This document shows positions 25,014-31,495 of a stretch of 42,865 nt of DNA, piece after piece; position 1 is the first letter of the stretch, and each line of letters opens with the position of its first letter. Made by a program: the position numbers and the translations under genes. The notes under the pieces were generated by a model that had not been told where the DNA came from, ran no database searches, and worked only from the letters and a program-made list of their open reading frames with translations. The stretch lies in IMG/VR virus record IMGVR_UViG_3300047319_000951, positions 1-42,865 of that record, one strand, 5' to 3'. The stretch comes from a virus.

Positions 25014-25034
25014 ACTATCTATTTAACTATCTAT
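25014..25034. repeat. integrase arm-type sites, right cluster
   Basis: Two further ACTATCTAT copies start at 25014 and 25026, 12 bases apart, on the other side of the attP core. Together with the left cluster they give P and P' arms. Confidence 0.8.
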
Positions 25035-25043
25035 TTATCTCTT

Positions 25044-25298
25044 TTATCGCTTCGATTTTCGCTTTCGCTGAGGAATGACGGCCACTTCACCAATTTCGAC
25101 ATAGGTTCGTTTATGCCCGATCTCTTCGAGTTTGCTTATCTTATTATTACCATCGATCGTCGCAGCAGACACGCCTCGATCAACCGCTGTCCGACGCCTA
25201 ATCAAGATTCGCCCTAAGGCATTGACCGTCGTTTCCATTTGCAGGATGCGATCGAGCTTTGCATTAAGCAAATCGAATTCCTCTCTTTCTATTTCCAT
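25044..25298 (-). CDS. probable excisionase / recombination directionality factor
   Basis: The 84-aa basic protein has a winged-helix-like segment (RTAVDRGVSAATI..., KLEEIGHKRTYVEIGEVAVI) and a basic tail (PQRKRKSKR). Its stop lies 10 bases from the nearest arm site, and it is transcribed away from the regulator toward attP. Size, basic tail and placement next to attP match Xis-type proteins, though no close family is recognised. It has its own promoter at 25402-25431. Confidence 0.55.
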   Translation of the reverse strand: MEIEREEFDLLNAKLDRILQMETTVNALGRILIRRRTAVDRGVSAATIDGNNKISKLEEIGHKRTYVEIGEVAVIPQRKRKSKR

Positions 25299-25401
25299 AA
25301 CTGCTTGTGAATCAGGTTAGACGAGCGCGGGCCTTTTGCCGGAAAGCTACGAGAGTTTCTCAGGAGTGGCGAGCCTTGCGATCAATTGAAATGAGAATCG
25401 A

Positions 25402-25431
25402 ATTCTAACCTGTCCGAGCGGCCTGCGTCAA
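25402..25431 (-). promoter_or_regulatory. promoter of the excisionase-like gene
   Basis: On the minus strand TTGACG (25431-25426), an 18-base spacer and TAGAAT (25407-25402). The sequence CGTCAAGGA here is repeated in inverted form as TCCTTGACG at 25460-25468, flanking the divergent control region. Confidence 0.7.
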
Positions 25432-25470
25432 GGAAATTTCGCGAGGCCTCGGATAACTATCCTTGACGTA

Positions 25471-25499
25471 TTGTTTTTATATGATACCCTGAGTATAAT
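25471..25499 (+). promoter_or_regulatory. promoter and operator of the small regulator
   Basis: TTGTTT (25471-25476), a 17-base spacer and TATAAT (25494-25499). The imperfect dyad ATACCCTGAGTAT (25484-25496) overlaps the -10 box and resembles the TACCTNAGGTA dyads of the four early promoters. The regulator may therefore control both itself and those promoters. Confidence 0.7.
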
Positions 25500-25508
25500 T
25501 ATTAGAGT

Positions 25509-25697
25509 ATGAATGGACAACAATTAAGAGAATTTAGAAAACAAACTTTACAAATGTCTGCTGAGAAACTAGCAGAAGCGCTCGGCGTTCGTGGAAATAG
25601 TGTCGTGCGTTGGGAGCGCGGCGATCTCAAAATGCCGCCATATTTAGAATTAGCTGTAAGATATCTTGAGGTCAAAAATGGTCGGCGTAAGAAATGA
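25509..25697 (+). CDS. small HTH_3 / XRE regulator
   Basis: The 62-aa product is almost entirely one Cro/CI-type helix-turn-helix (LREFRKQTLQMSAEKLAEALGV, then RGNSVVRWERGD, the classic recognition-helix region). It lies at the lysogeny switch, divergent from the excisionase-like gene. An operator-like dyad covers its own promoter. No larger CI-like repressor is visible in the window. It could be a Cro-like or repressor protein. It overlaps the next gene by ATGA. Confidence 0.85.
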   Translation: MNGQQLREFRKQTLQMSAEKLAEALGVRGNSVVRWERGDLKMPPYLELAVRYLEVKNGRRKK

Positions 25698-25966
25698 GCG
25701 ACGAGATTTTCATTATTTGTATCGAGACGAAAAAGACGAGCGAGCCTGTCGCGAGATCGATCGTCGGTTATTGCTCGCGATGTAAGGCGAGCGTTTGGGT
25801 AGCACCCTCGACGCGAAATATGATGCGACGCAAAAAATCTGCGATCTTACTTTGTAGGCGATGCGGCTCGATCGAATATCAAAAGGGCGATCATAAGATC
25901 GAGATAGTGCCGGGACAGATCGCAGAAATAATGCTCGATCGCTTTTTGAGAAGTCATAAGAATTAG
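25694..25966 (+). CDS. zinc-ribbon protein downstream of the regulator
   Basis: The 90-aa product has CSRC (about 28-31) and CRRC (about 54-57), typical zinc-ribbon knuckles, with a helical C-terminus. It is translationally coupled to the regulator (ATGA overlap). Function unknown. Confidence 0.7.
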   Translation: MSDEIFIICIETKKTSEPVARSIVGYCSRCKASVWVAPSTRNMMRRKKSAILLCRRCGSIEYQKGDHKIEIVPGQIAEIMLDRFLRSHKN

Positions 25967-25970
25967 GCCC

Positions 25971-26029
25971 GCCGACTTGTAGCTTTGCCGCGTAGTGGGA
26001 GACACGGCAGACAACTATGCAAGCTCGGC
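25971..26029 (+). ncRNA. structured leader RNA candidate
   Basis: The stretch folds into nested stems: GCCGA/TCGGC and GCTT/AAGC outside, TTGT/ACAA, and GCCG/CGGC inside. GCGTAG/CTATGC gives a competing pairing. It lies right before a rho-independent terminator and then a gene. The arrangement is that of an attenuator, riboswitch or small RNA. I do not recognise a known riboswitch class. Confidence 0.4.
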
Positions 26030-26032
26030 GTT

Positions 26033-26071
26033 AAAGCGGCGGTATCGCTTCACGAGCCGCCGCTTTTCTAT
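26033..26071 (+). terminator. terminator upstream of the early cluster
   Basis: AAAGCGGCGG pairs with CCGCCGCTTT; TTCTATTTT follows. It lies 27 bases before the next start codon, which is preceded by AAAGGGAG. Transcription into 26098 must read through or be regulated here. Confidence 0.8.
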
Positions 26072-26097
26072 TTTGATAAAAGGGAGAAAAAACAAAA

Positions 26098-26373
26098 ATG
26101 AAAGCAGATGAATTTATTAAGGCCTTGCCGGATCTTGAGCAGGCGAAGGCTGACGGCGATAAATGGGCGATCGTCTTTTTTTCAAAAGTCGATGATGGTT
26201 ATCGAGTCAGCGTCGAGCTTGACTCAGGCGACGCTCTGATCGTAATTGAAGAGCTGATCAATCGCTGCGGCGTTAGTCCTAAGGTTTTGGCCTCGATGCA
26301 CGAGCCGGACAAAGATTTCGATATGACGGTTAACGGCTTTCGAGCGATCTTGCCGAGCCTCAAAAAGAAATGA
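26098..26373 (+). CDS. hypothetical protein
   Basis: The 91-aa product begins KADEFIKALPDLEQAKADGDKW, with a good ribosome binding site (AAGGGAGAAAA). The fold looks alpha/beta. It has no recognised family. Its stop overlaps the next start (ATGA). Confidence 0.75.
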   Translation: MKADEFIKALPDLEQAKADGDKWAIVFFSKVDDGYRVSVELDSGDALIVIEELINRCGVSPKVLASMHEPDKDFDMTVNGFRAILPSLKKK

Positions 26374-26678
26374 ATAAAATAATAGCAGCACAGATCGGCC
26401 TCGTCGCAGACGAGGGCGGCGTCTATCAGCGCGAGCTCAAAGCTAATTACTCGATCGAGAGCGAGAGCGACGAGGCTCTTACAATTCGAGATCAAGGGCC
26501 GTGGCATTTATTCGCGACGATTACAAACGCAGCCGAGAGCGTCGTCGTAGAGCTTGCGCCCTTGCTAGCAGGGCGGCGGCTCTTTTATTTCGACTCAGAA
26601 GGCGAGCTCGGCGAGCTGCTCGTAAGCGACGCGGGAACATTCGCGGGCTTTGTCGCTATCTTTCCTCAAAATGAATAA
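26370..26678 (+). CDS. hypothetical protein
   Basis: The 102-aa beta-rich product (GPWHLFATITNAAESVVVELAPL..., AGRRLFYFDSEGELGELL) is coupled by ATGA overlap to the upstream gene, and its stop overlaps the next ATG by 8 bases. Not recognised. Confidence 0.7.
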   Translation: MNKIIAAQIGLVADEGGVYQRELKANYSIESESDEALTIRDQGPWHLFATITNAAESVVVELAPLLAGRRLFYFDSEGELGELLVSDAGTFAGFVAIFPQNE

Positions 26679-27285
26679 AGTACAGATCATTCGACGAGCT
26701 CTCGACGTTTCCGATCGTTTCTGGCGCTCGTGGCATCGCACCGACGTTTGTATCGCGGCGTGTAGATCCTTGCAGCTCGCTCTGCGCGAGGTCAATATTC
26801 GCCTTGATCCGATCGTCGCTCGCGCTCAATTTGTAAATAAGCAAATGAAAGAAGCGATCGACGACTGCTCTCTCGACGATCTCAAGGCAGACGAGCGAAA
26901 GGCCTTTCTCAACAGCTCCGGCGCGTGGGGCGTCGGGCTCGGCTATCTTAACGCAAAAGTGAGACTAGGCCTTGAGCCTATGCCTTATAACAAGTGGGGA
27001 GCGCATTTGGCTCTCGTCGAGCTTAGCGACTCGCTTCTTATCGATCCAACTCTAGGGCAGGCCTCGCGGCCTCTCAAAGGAATAGAGCTGCCTCAATCGA
27101 TCGTCGAGATCGTTCCTCGATCGTTTATCGAGCAAGGCGGCGAGCTGCCTTTACAAATTAACGCAGTTGACGGCGTTTATATGCTCTATCCTCGCGAGCC
27201 TCGATCGTTTACCGCCTCGGCTGATTGGGTTGTCAAGCGACGCCACAAGCAGCTAGTGAAGGAAATCCTGCGAGCGATCAGGTAA
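26671..27285 (+). CDS. conserved protein, possible papain/transglutaminase-like fold
   Basis: The 204-aa product starts at the ATG at 26671, overlapping the previous stop. The order Cys in CIAACRSLQLALREV (near residue 30), GAHLAL with a His, and LLIDPTLGQASRP with an Asp is the Cys-His-Asp order of transglutaminase/papain-like proteins. The DPTLGQ-RP motif is common in unannotated phage proteins. Whether the residues form an active site is not known. Confidence 0.6.
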   Translation: MNKVQIIRRALDVSDRFWRSWHRTDVCIAACRSLQLALREVNIRLDPIVARAQFVNKQMKEAIDDCSLDDLKADERKAFLNSSGAWGVGLGYLNAKVRLGLEPMPYNKWGAHLALVELSDSLLIDPTLGQASRPLKGIELPQSIVEIVPRSFIEQGGELPLQINAVDGVYMLYPREPRSFTASADWVVKRRHKQLVKEILRAIR

Positions 27286-27318
27286 GGCCTCGAAATTATT
27301 TTTATAAATCTGCTAAAT

Positions 27319-27361
27319 CTATACCTCTAGTATTGACTTCATATAATACTAGAGGTATAGT
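27319..27361 (+). promoter_or_regulatory. promoter-operator cassette P1
   Basis: TTGACT (27333-27338), a 17-base spacer and TATAGT (27356-27361). A perfect 14-bp inverted repeat CTATACCTCTAGTA / TACTAGAGGTATAG (27319-27332 and 27347-27360) embraces the promoter, so a bound repressor would cover both boxes. Confidence 0.9.
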
Positions 27362-27401
27362 TTTATTCATAGGGCGGGACGCCCTCAAGGGAGAAACAAA
27401 A

Positions 27402-27617
27402 ATGATCGACAGAATGAGTTTTAGCGGAATGGACAAGCGAGTAGCATTTGATGCCGTAATGGAGCATCGAAAGACGGGCCTCTCAAAATCTACGGTGACA
27501 GTTGTTTGCTTGTCTCGACTTGGTAGAGACAAAAAGGTAGTAAAGGCGAGCTTTACGGTCACGGAGCGAATCAATAGTGCGAAAGGAATTCGGACGTATA
27601 TTATTGAGCACGTATAA
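27402..27617 (+). CDS. hypothetical protein, first gene of early operon 1
   Basis: The 71-aa product starts at the ATG after AAGGGAGAAAC. It is basic with beta strands (STVTVVCLSRLGRDKKVVKASFTV). The leader contains GGGCGGGACGCCC, a short hairpin shared by the other early operons. Not recognised. Confidence 0.75.
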   Translation: MIDRMSFSGMDKRVAFDAVMEHRKTGLSKSTVTVVCLSRLGRDKKVVKASFTVTERINSAKGIRTYIIEHV

Positions 27618-27630
27618 ACGATCGAGGCTC

Positions 27631-27671
27631 TTAGACGTTTGCCGAGATCGTATAACTCGGCTCTTTACAAA
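27631..27671 (+). repeat. intercistronic TAGGACGTTT hairpin, copy 1
   Basis: The conserved TTAGACGTTT is followed by the stem GCCGAG (27641-27646) / CTCGGC (27656-27661) with a 9-base loop, then CTCTTTACAAA immediately before the start codon. No Shine-Dalgarno is seen. See copies 2-6. Confidence 0.85.
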
Positions 27672-27914
27672 ATGGCAGATACAACAATTTATACAATGTG
27701 CGTTAGAGGTTACGAGGGTGCAGAGCCCGATCCTCGTTTTACGTTCTCGGCAAAAGACAAAGCCGACGCCGAGAGCAAAGGCCTCGGTTGGGCTCGATAC
27801 CACGGCTTTACTTTCTATACAGATTCGGTCAATAGCGATCGCTCGGACGTAGTAGTTAGAGAAGCAACCGCCTACGAGCTTAAATGGCAGTTGCATAACG
27901 AATACGTTTCTTAG
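27672..27914 (+). CDS. hypothetical protein
   Basis: The 80-aa product begins MADTTIYTMCVRGYEG. The true start is at 27672, immediately after hairpin copy 1; the longer in-frame start would lie in the hairpin. It resembles small phage proteins with alternating strands and a helix (DKADAESKGLGWARYHG). Its stop TAG is part of the next TTAGGACG element. Confidence 0.7.
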   Translation: MADTTIYTMCVRGYEGAEPDPRFTFSAKDKADAESKGLGWARYHGFTFYTDSVNSDRSDVVVREATAYELKWQLHNEYVS

Positions 27915-27959
27915 GACGTTTGCCGCGAGCGATTAAATCGCGGCCTTAAAAAAACAAAA
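27911..27959 (+). repeat. intercistronic TAGGACGTTT hairpin, copy 2
   Basis: TTAGGACGTTT precedes the stem GCCGCGA (27922-27928) / TCGCGGC (27938-27944). The stem differs from copy 1 but pairing is kept (compensatory changes). The upstream gene's stop TAG is inside the conserved sequence. Confidence 0.85.
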
Positions 27960-28295
27960 ATGAGCAAATTAACAGTTTACGAGTGGGTTTTCGAGGATTG
28001 CGACGAATTCGACGATATACACGATGTTAACCATTTCGATACGCTTGAGGGCTCGCGTCGCGGGCCTCAGGATCTACGTGAGGCCTTAGGCGTCGGAGGC
28101 CTCGATCTTGCCTTGCAAAAAAACGTTTATGACGAGCTCGGCGAGCTGCTTGTGAAGGCATACGCATACGTCGATCTTACGACGCACGAGATCGACGGCG
28201 TTTTCGACGAGGGCGGCGGTATGACGTGCGGCAAAGTGCCGAATCGATATCGACGAGAGCTCGCCGCGTGGTTCGCTTCTGAGGTATCGAAATGA
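27960..28295 (+). CDS. hypothetical acidic protein
   Basis: The 111-aa acidic product (EWVFEDCDEFDDIHDVNHFDTL...) has a mid-section DLALQKNVYDELGELLVKAYAYVDL. It follows the hairpin copy 2 and is coupled by ATGA to the next gene. A DNA-mimic or inhibitor role is possible for such an acidic protein but is speculation. Confidence 0.7.
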   Translation: MSKLTVYEWVFEDCDEFDDIHDVNHFDTLEGSRRGPQDLREALGVGGLDLALQKNVYDELGELLVKAYAYVDLTTHEIDGVFDEGGGMTCGKVPNRYRRELAAWFASEVSK

Positions 28296-28492
28296 GAACG
28301 GCGAAAACAACTGTCGCAGCTCTTTACGTCGATTGTCCGAACTGCGGCGAGCCGATCGAGGAAACAGGAACGGGCTCGCATTTATGGAACGCTAACGACT
28401 CGACACGCGAAAAGACTTTGACCTGTAACGCCTGCGGCGAGGTCTGTAAGACGCCTAAGCGACTTTATAACGATCAAGGCCAAACGCGTTAG
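28292..28492 (+). CDS. small zinc-ribbon protein
   Basis: The 66-aa product has CPNCG (about 15-19) and CNACG (about 45-49), a typical zinc ribbon. It is the last gene of early operon 1, with a terminator 20 bases downstream. Confidence 0.75.
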   Translation: MRTAKTTVAALYVDCPNCGEPIEETGTGSHLWNANDSTREKTLTCNACGEVCKTPKRLYNDQGQTR

Positions 28493-28514
28493 GCTCTCGA
28501 CGATCAAAATAGAA

Positions 28515-28549
28515 AAAGGCCTGAGCTAGCAGCTTAGGCCTTTCTTTTT
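28515..28549 (+). terminator. terminator of early operon 1
   Basis: AAAGGCCTGAGCT pairs with AGCTTAGGCCTTT (one G-U pair) around a three-base loop, followed by CTTTTT. Confidence 0.9.
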
Positions 28550-28802
28550 GTCTATATGAAGGGAAACGGCCTGCCTCGGTAAATCGAAAGCCTCAAGATC
28601 GAACAGAGGGAACAAAAACGAAAACCCGCTGATCAGTTGTAAGGCCTCGATTTAACGTCGTTCGATAGTGCTTAAGCAGGCCGTCTCTTTGTGTGGGGTG
28701 TGCGATGGCTATCTCTCAACAGCGGCACGGATTCAAATAATACGCGAGCGAGCGCCTCAATGCAAATCGAGGCCTCGATCGAGATCTCGATCTCTCATAA
28801 AA
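28550..28802 (+). other. 250-base noncoding stretch, possible structured RNA
   Basis: No ORF is supported here. The ends of 28567-28683 are complementary (CGGCCTGC at 28567-28574 with GCAGGCCG at 28676-28683), so a long-range stem could close a structured domain. Further short complementary parts occur inside. There is no clear terminator or promoter before P2. It could be an RNA, a remnant or a regulatory region. Confidence 0.4.
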
Positions 28803-28845
28803 CTATACCTCAGGTATTGACTTCAATTGATACCTGAGGTATAGT
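28803..28845 (+). promoter_or_regulatory. promoter-operator cassette P2
   Basis: TTGACT (28817-28822), a 17-base spacer and TATAGT (28840-28845). A perfect 14-bp inverted repeat CTATACCTCAGGTA / TACCTGAGGTATAG lies at 28803-28816 and 28831-28844; each arm contains the small palindrome TACCTNAGGTA. Confidence 0.92.
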
Positions 28846-28877
28846 TTTATCTATCGGCGGGACGCCCGACAACAATT

Positions 28878-29192
28878 ATGGCAAACAAAAACGAAACAGC
28901 TAAACAAAAATTCGAGAGGCTTAAAGCTAATCCTTCACCACGCAAATTTTACGCTCGCGATCTCAATCGAGCTCGTCGAGTATATCTACAGGAATGTCAG
29001 GACAAATACGAGGCAATGCTCGCGAGCCTCTCGATGCAGCAGCTAAAAGAGACTTGGCTCGCAACCGACAAGATGATGCACAACGAGCAAATGCCAAAGA
29101 TTCGCGGGTGGATCTTAGACGAATTCGAGCGACGAGATCTCGCAGGCTTTGAAAAGTTTCTCGAAAGCGACAACCTCGACGACATTAAATAA
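28878..29192 (+). CDS. hypothetical helical protein, first gene of early operon 2
   Basis: The 104-aa helical basic product (ARDLNRARRVYLQECQDKYEAMLASLSM...) follows the GGCGGGACGCC leader. The C-terminus is more acidic (EKFLESDNLDDIK). No family is recognised. Confidence 0.7.
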   Translation: MANKNETAKQKFERLKANPSPRKFYARDLNRARRVYLQECQDKYEAMLASLSMQQLKETWLATDKMMHNEQMPKIRGWILDEFERRDLAGFEKFLESDNLDDIK

Positions 29193-29199
29193 TTAGGCC

Positions 29200-29247
29200 T
29201 TAGGACGTTTGCCGAGATCGTTACAACTCGGCTCAAACAAAAACGAA
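29200..29247 (+). repeat. intercistronic TAGGACGTTT hairpin, copy 3
   Basis: TTAGGACGTTT precedes GCCGAG (29211-29216) / CTCGGC (29227-29232). It comes a few bases after one stop codon and 15 bases before the next ATG. Confidence 0.85.
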
Positions 29248-29601
29248 ATGACGAAAACAAAAACACTAGCAGTTATTGAACAGGCGAGGCTTAGAGCTCT
29301 CGCAGCAATGCCCGAAAGGTTGCAGCGCCTCGATCGAGAGCTCGCGATCGAGCGTCTTAAAGATTTCGATACTCTTTACGCGACGCGAGGCGAGCATCGA
29401 TTTAAGATCAATATCTTTCGCCACGGCTCGGCAGGCTTTGTCGCGACGACGAAAGTAGCCGGACACGTTATGAGGTATCACGGCAAGACTCCGAGCGATT
29501 CGTTTGCTAAATTGACGATCTCGCTGCGTTGGGTAACGTCTCGCCTCGACTTTGAAAAAAACGTCGCTATCGCGGAGGCCAAAAAATATGAGGCGGCGTA
29601 A
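29248..29601 (+). CDS. hypothetical basic protein
   Basis: The 117-aa product starts at the ATG at 29248, after the hairpin. It is helical and basic at the N-terminus (ARLRALAAMPERLQRLDREL), then has strands. It overlaps a small downstream ORF. Unrecognised. Confidence 0.7.
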   Translation: MTKTKTLAVIEQARLRALAAMPERLQRLDRELAIERLKDFDTLYATRGEHRFKINIFRHGSAGFVATTKVAGHVMRYHGKTPSDSFAKLTISLRWVTSRLDFEKNVAIAEAKKYEAA

Positions 29602-29758
29602 CCACCGTTGGCACGACGAGCGCTGCTGTTGCGGCGCTCGTCGCTTTCTTATCGCGTGGACGCCTCGCGGTTTTGTTCTAAGAATGATCGAGACGATCGA
29701 CGGCATTAAACATACAGGGTACGCACCGAGTTGCACGAGGGAACGAAAAACGAAATGA
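29588..29758 (+). CDS. very small Arg/Cys-rich protein
   Basis: The 56-aa product (MRRRNHRWHDERCCCGARR...) starts at an ATG inside the end of the upstream gene and its stop overlaps the next start in an ATGA arrangement. The overlaps fit the genome's pattern. The Cys/His-rich N-terminus could bind metal. It has no other support. Confidence 0.5.
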   Translation: MRRRNHRWHDERCCCGARRFLIAWTPRGFVLRMIETIDGIKHTGYAPSCTRERKTK

Positions 29759-30063
29759 CTAACAAAACAATTACCTTTACAGACGGCTCGCCGATCGAGG
29801 TTGACCGCGACGGCATTATCAAAGTTTACTCAGTTTTTAACATCGCGACGATTGAGCTCGACGAGGCCTGCGAGCTGCTAGAAAGGCACGTCGTCTGTTT
29901 CCTTTGCGCTCGGACGCGACTCGCCTTAGAAAGCGATCTTAGGCGTCTCGGTTGGCATCTTGATCGCTTCGAGCTTTGCCCAGATCACGCGAGCGATCGA
30001 GATACTTTCTCGCAGGCGTGGGCTCGCTTTGATAGCGAGATCAGCGAGGCCTTTAAGCTCTAA
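29755..30063 (+). CDS. hypothetical protein
   Basis: The 102-aa product starts at an ATG overlapping the previous TGA; GAGGGAAC lies 11-16 bases upstream. It has CFLC in the middle and then DHASDRDTFSQAWARFDSEI. It is the last gene of early operon 2. No terminator is seen before P3. Confidence 0.7.
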   Translation: MTNKTITFTDGSPIEVDRDGIIKVYSVFNIATIELDEACELLERHVVCFLCARTRLALESDLRRLGWHLDRFELCPDHASDRDTFSQAWARFDSEISEAFKL

Positions 30064-30089
30064 AAATAATTTGAAAAAAAGGCCAAAAA

Positions 30090-30132
30090 CTATACCTCAG
30101 GTATTGACTCTTAATAATACCTGAGGTATAGT
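30090..30132 (+). promoter_or_regulatory. promoter-operator cassette P3
   Basis: TTGACT (30104-30109), a 17-base spacer and TATAGT (30127-30132). The same 14-bp inverted repeat as P2 lies at 30090-30103 and 30118-30131. Confidence 0.92.
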
Positions 30133-30162
30133 TTTATTCATAGGGCGAGGCCCGAAACTACT

Positions 30163-30678
30163 ATGACAAACAATAACGAAAACTTGATCGCAATTTTAAC
30201 CGAGCAGACGCAGGATCTACTCGTCGCATTTATCGAACGAACCCGCGAGTATGCGGTCGAAATGTTCGCGAGATACGAACAGGCAGCAGCAAAGCCTTAC
30301 CCGCGTTACGCGGATTTTGCAACGCCCGGCTTTGTTAAGGGCAAAGGTTTTGCCAGTATCGATTACGCTCAAGGCAAGGCCTTTCACAAAGCAGAGCAGG
30401 CTCGATCAAACGCCTGCCGTATCGTCGAGGCGGGTATCGAGGATTTCGTCGGACGCGAGGTAATTCTCGCAGAAAGGCACTACGCGGGCTCGATCGCTAA
30501 GCTCGCAGCTCGTATCGAAAAGAAAGGCCTCGATCAGAGCTCGCTCGTCGTCGCTACAGGTTGGGTCGGCGTCAATATCGAGACGACGCTTACAGACGGC
30601 GTAAAAAGCGTTAAGGCGTGGACGATCATTGCCAGTGGGCCTTGCGTCAGGCCGCATTATCGCTACCTCATTAAATAA
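30163..30678 (+). CDS. hypothetical protein, first gene of early operon 3
   Basis: The 171-aa product follows a GGGCGAGGCCC leader. The N-terminal half is helical (LIAILTEQTQDLLVAFIERTREYAVEMF), and the C-terminal half has beta strands (VVATGWVGVNIETTLTDGVKSVKAW). Not recognised. Confidence 0.75.
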   Translation: MTNNNENLIAILTEQTQDLLVAFIERTREYAVEMFARYEQAAAKPYPRYADFATPGFVKGKGFASIDYAQGKAFHKAEQARSNACRIVEAGIEDFVGREVILAERHYAGSIAKLAARIEKKGLDQSSLVVATGWVGVNIETTLTDGVKSVKAWTIIASGPCVRPHYRYLIK

Positions 30679-30682
30679 GGTT

Positions 30683-30735
30683 TTTAGGACGTTTGCCGAG
30701 ATCGTATAACTCGGCTTTTCAAAAAACAAAAACAG
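30683..30735 (+). repeat. intercistronic TAGGACGTTT hairpin, copy 4
   Basis: TTTAGGACGTTT precedes GCCGAG (30695-30700) / CTCGGC (30710-30715). Here, unlike copies 1 and 5, an extra CAGGAG ribosome binding site follows before the next ATG. Confidence 0.85.
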
Positions 30736-30748
30736 GAGACTTAAAAAA

Positions 30749-31099
30749 ATGTTAGATTCAAAAGAAAATACTCAAGGTGAGGCGAAAGAGGCCTCGACAA
30801 CAGCAACGAAAGCAAAGCGCGTCAAGCCCGTAAAGGAAGTTAAGATAATTACCTCGCAGCCAGTCGATCGAGCAGCGAGACAGGCCGAGAAAGCTAAGAA
30901 GCAGGCAGCAGCAGAGGCTGCGACAGACGGCTATTCTAAGCTCGGCGATTATTTAGGCTTTGACATTAAGGCCTACGGCGATCGCTGCTACGAGAATGGC
31001 GTCGCGATCGGGCGAGCTCAAATGCTAAACGAGATTTGCGCTCAGGACATTGAAAAAACAAAGGCCTCGCTCGCTCGTATCTCTACTTTGAAATTTTAA
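30749..31099 (+). CDS. hypothetical Lys/Ala-rich protein
   Basis: The 116-aa product has a disordered basic N-terminus (KEASTTATKAKRVKPVKEVK) and a helical Ala-rich middle (QAEKAKKQAAAEAATDG). It ends in a helical domain. It has a CAGGAG ribosome binding site. It could be a nucleic-acid-binding protein, but there is no family. Confidence 0.7.
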   Translation: MLDSKENTQGEAKEASTTATKAKRVKPVKEVKIITSQPVDRAARQAEKAKKQAAAEAATDGYSKLGDYLGFDIKAYGDRCYENGVAIGRAQMLNEICAQDIEKTKASLARISTLKF

Positions 31100-31125
31100 C
31101 GAGATCCTAGCAGCTAGGTAAAAGG

Positions 31126-31152
31126 CGAGCTCTTTCGAGAGCTCGTTTTTTT
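31126..31152 (+). terminator. terminator of early operon 3
   Basis: CGAGCTCT pairs with AGAGCTCG around a TTCG tetraloop and is followed by T7. Confidence 0.9.
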
Positions 31153-31172
31153 GTGCAAAAAATCTGCTAAAT

Positions 31173-31215
31173 CTATACCTCTAGTATTGACTTTGAATAA
31201 TACGACGAGTATAGT
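31173..31215 (+). promoter_or_regulatory. promoter-operator cassette P4
   Basis: TTGACT (31187-31192), a 17-base spacer and TATAGT (31210-31215). The left arm is CTATACCTCTAGTA as in P1. The right arm has drifted to TACGACGAGTATAG, so repression of this promoter may be weaker. Confidence 0.88.
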
Positions 31216-31247
31216 TTTATCTATGGGCGGGACGCCCGACAACAATT

Positions 31248-31490
31248 ATGGCAAACGAAACAATTACGGCAACAATCGAGGTAGGGCAGACTTTAACTGC
31301 TCGTAGCATTGGCGATCACAACTGCATTTTCTCGATCGAGATTCTCGCTCGATCAAAGAGCTTTGTCACGATCAAAGATAATATGTTCGGCACGATCAAG
31401 CGATGCAAGATCAAGGTATGGAACGGGCGCGAGAGCGTCAGGCCTGAGAATTACTCAATGGCTCCGATCTTTTACGCGCCAGAGGCTTAA
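31248..31490 (+). CDS. hypothetical protein, first gene of early operon 4
   Basis: The 80-aa product begins MANETITATIEVGQTLTARSIG after a GGGCGGGACGCCCG leader. It is beta-rich with basic patches (SFVTIKDNMFGTIKRCKIKV). Not recognised. Confidence 0.7.
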   Translation: MANETITATIEVGQTLTARSIGDHNCIFSIEILARSKSFVTIKDNMFGTIKRCKIKVWNGRESVRPENYSMAPIFYAPEA

Positions 31491-31495
31491 TTTTC

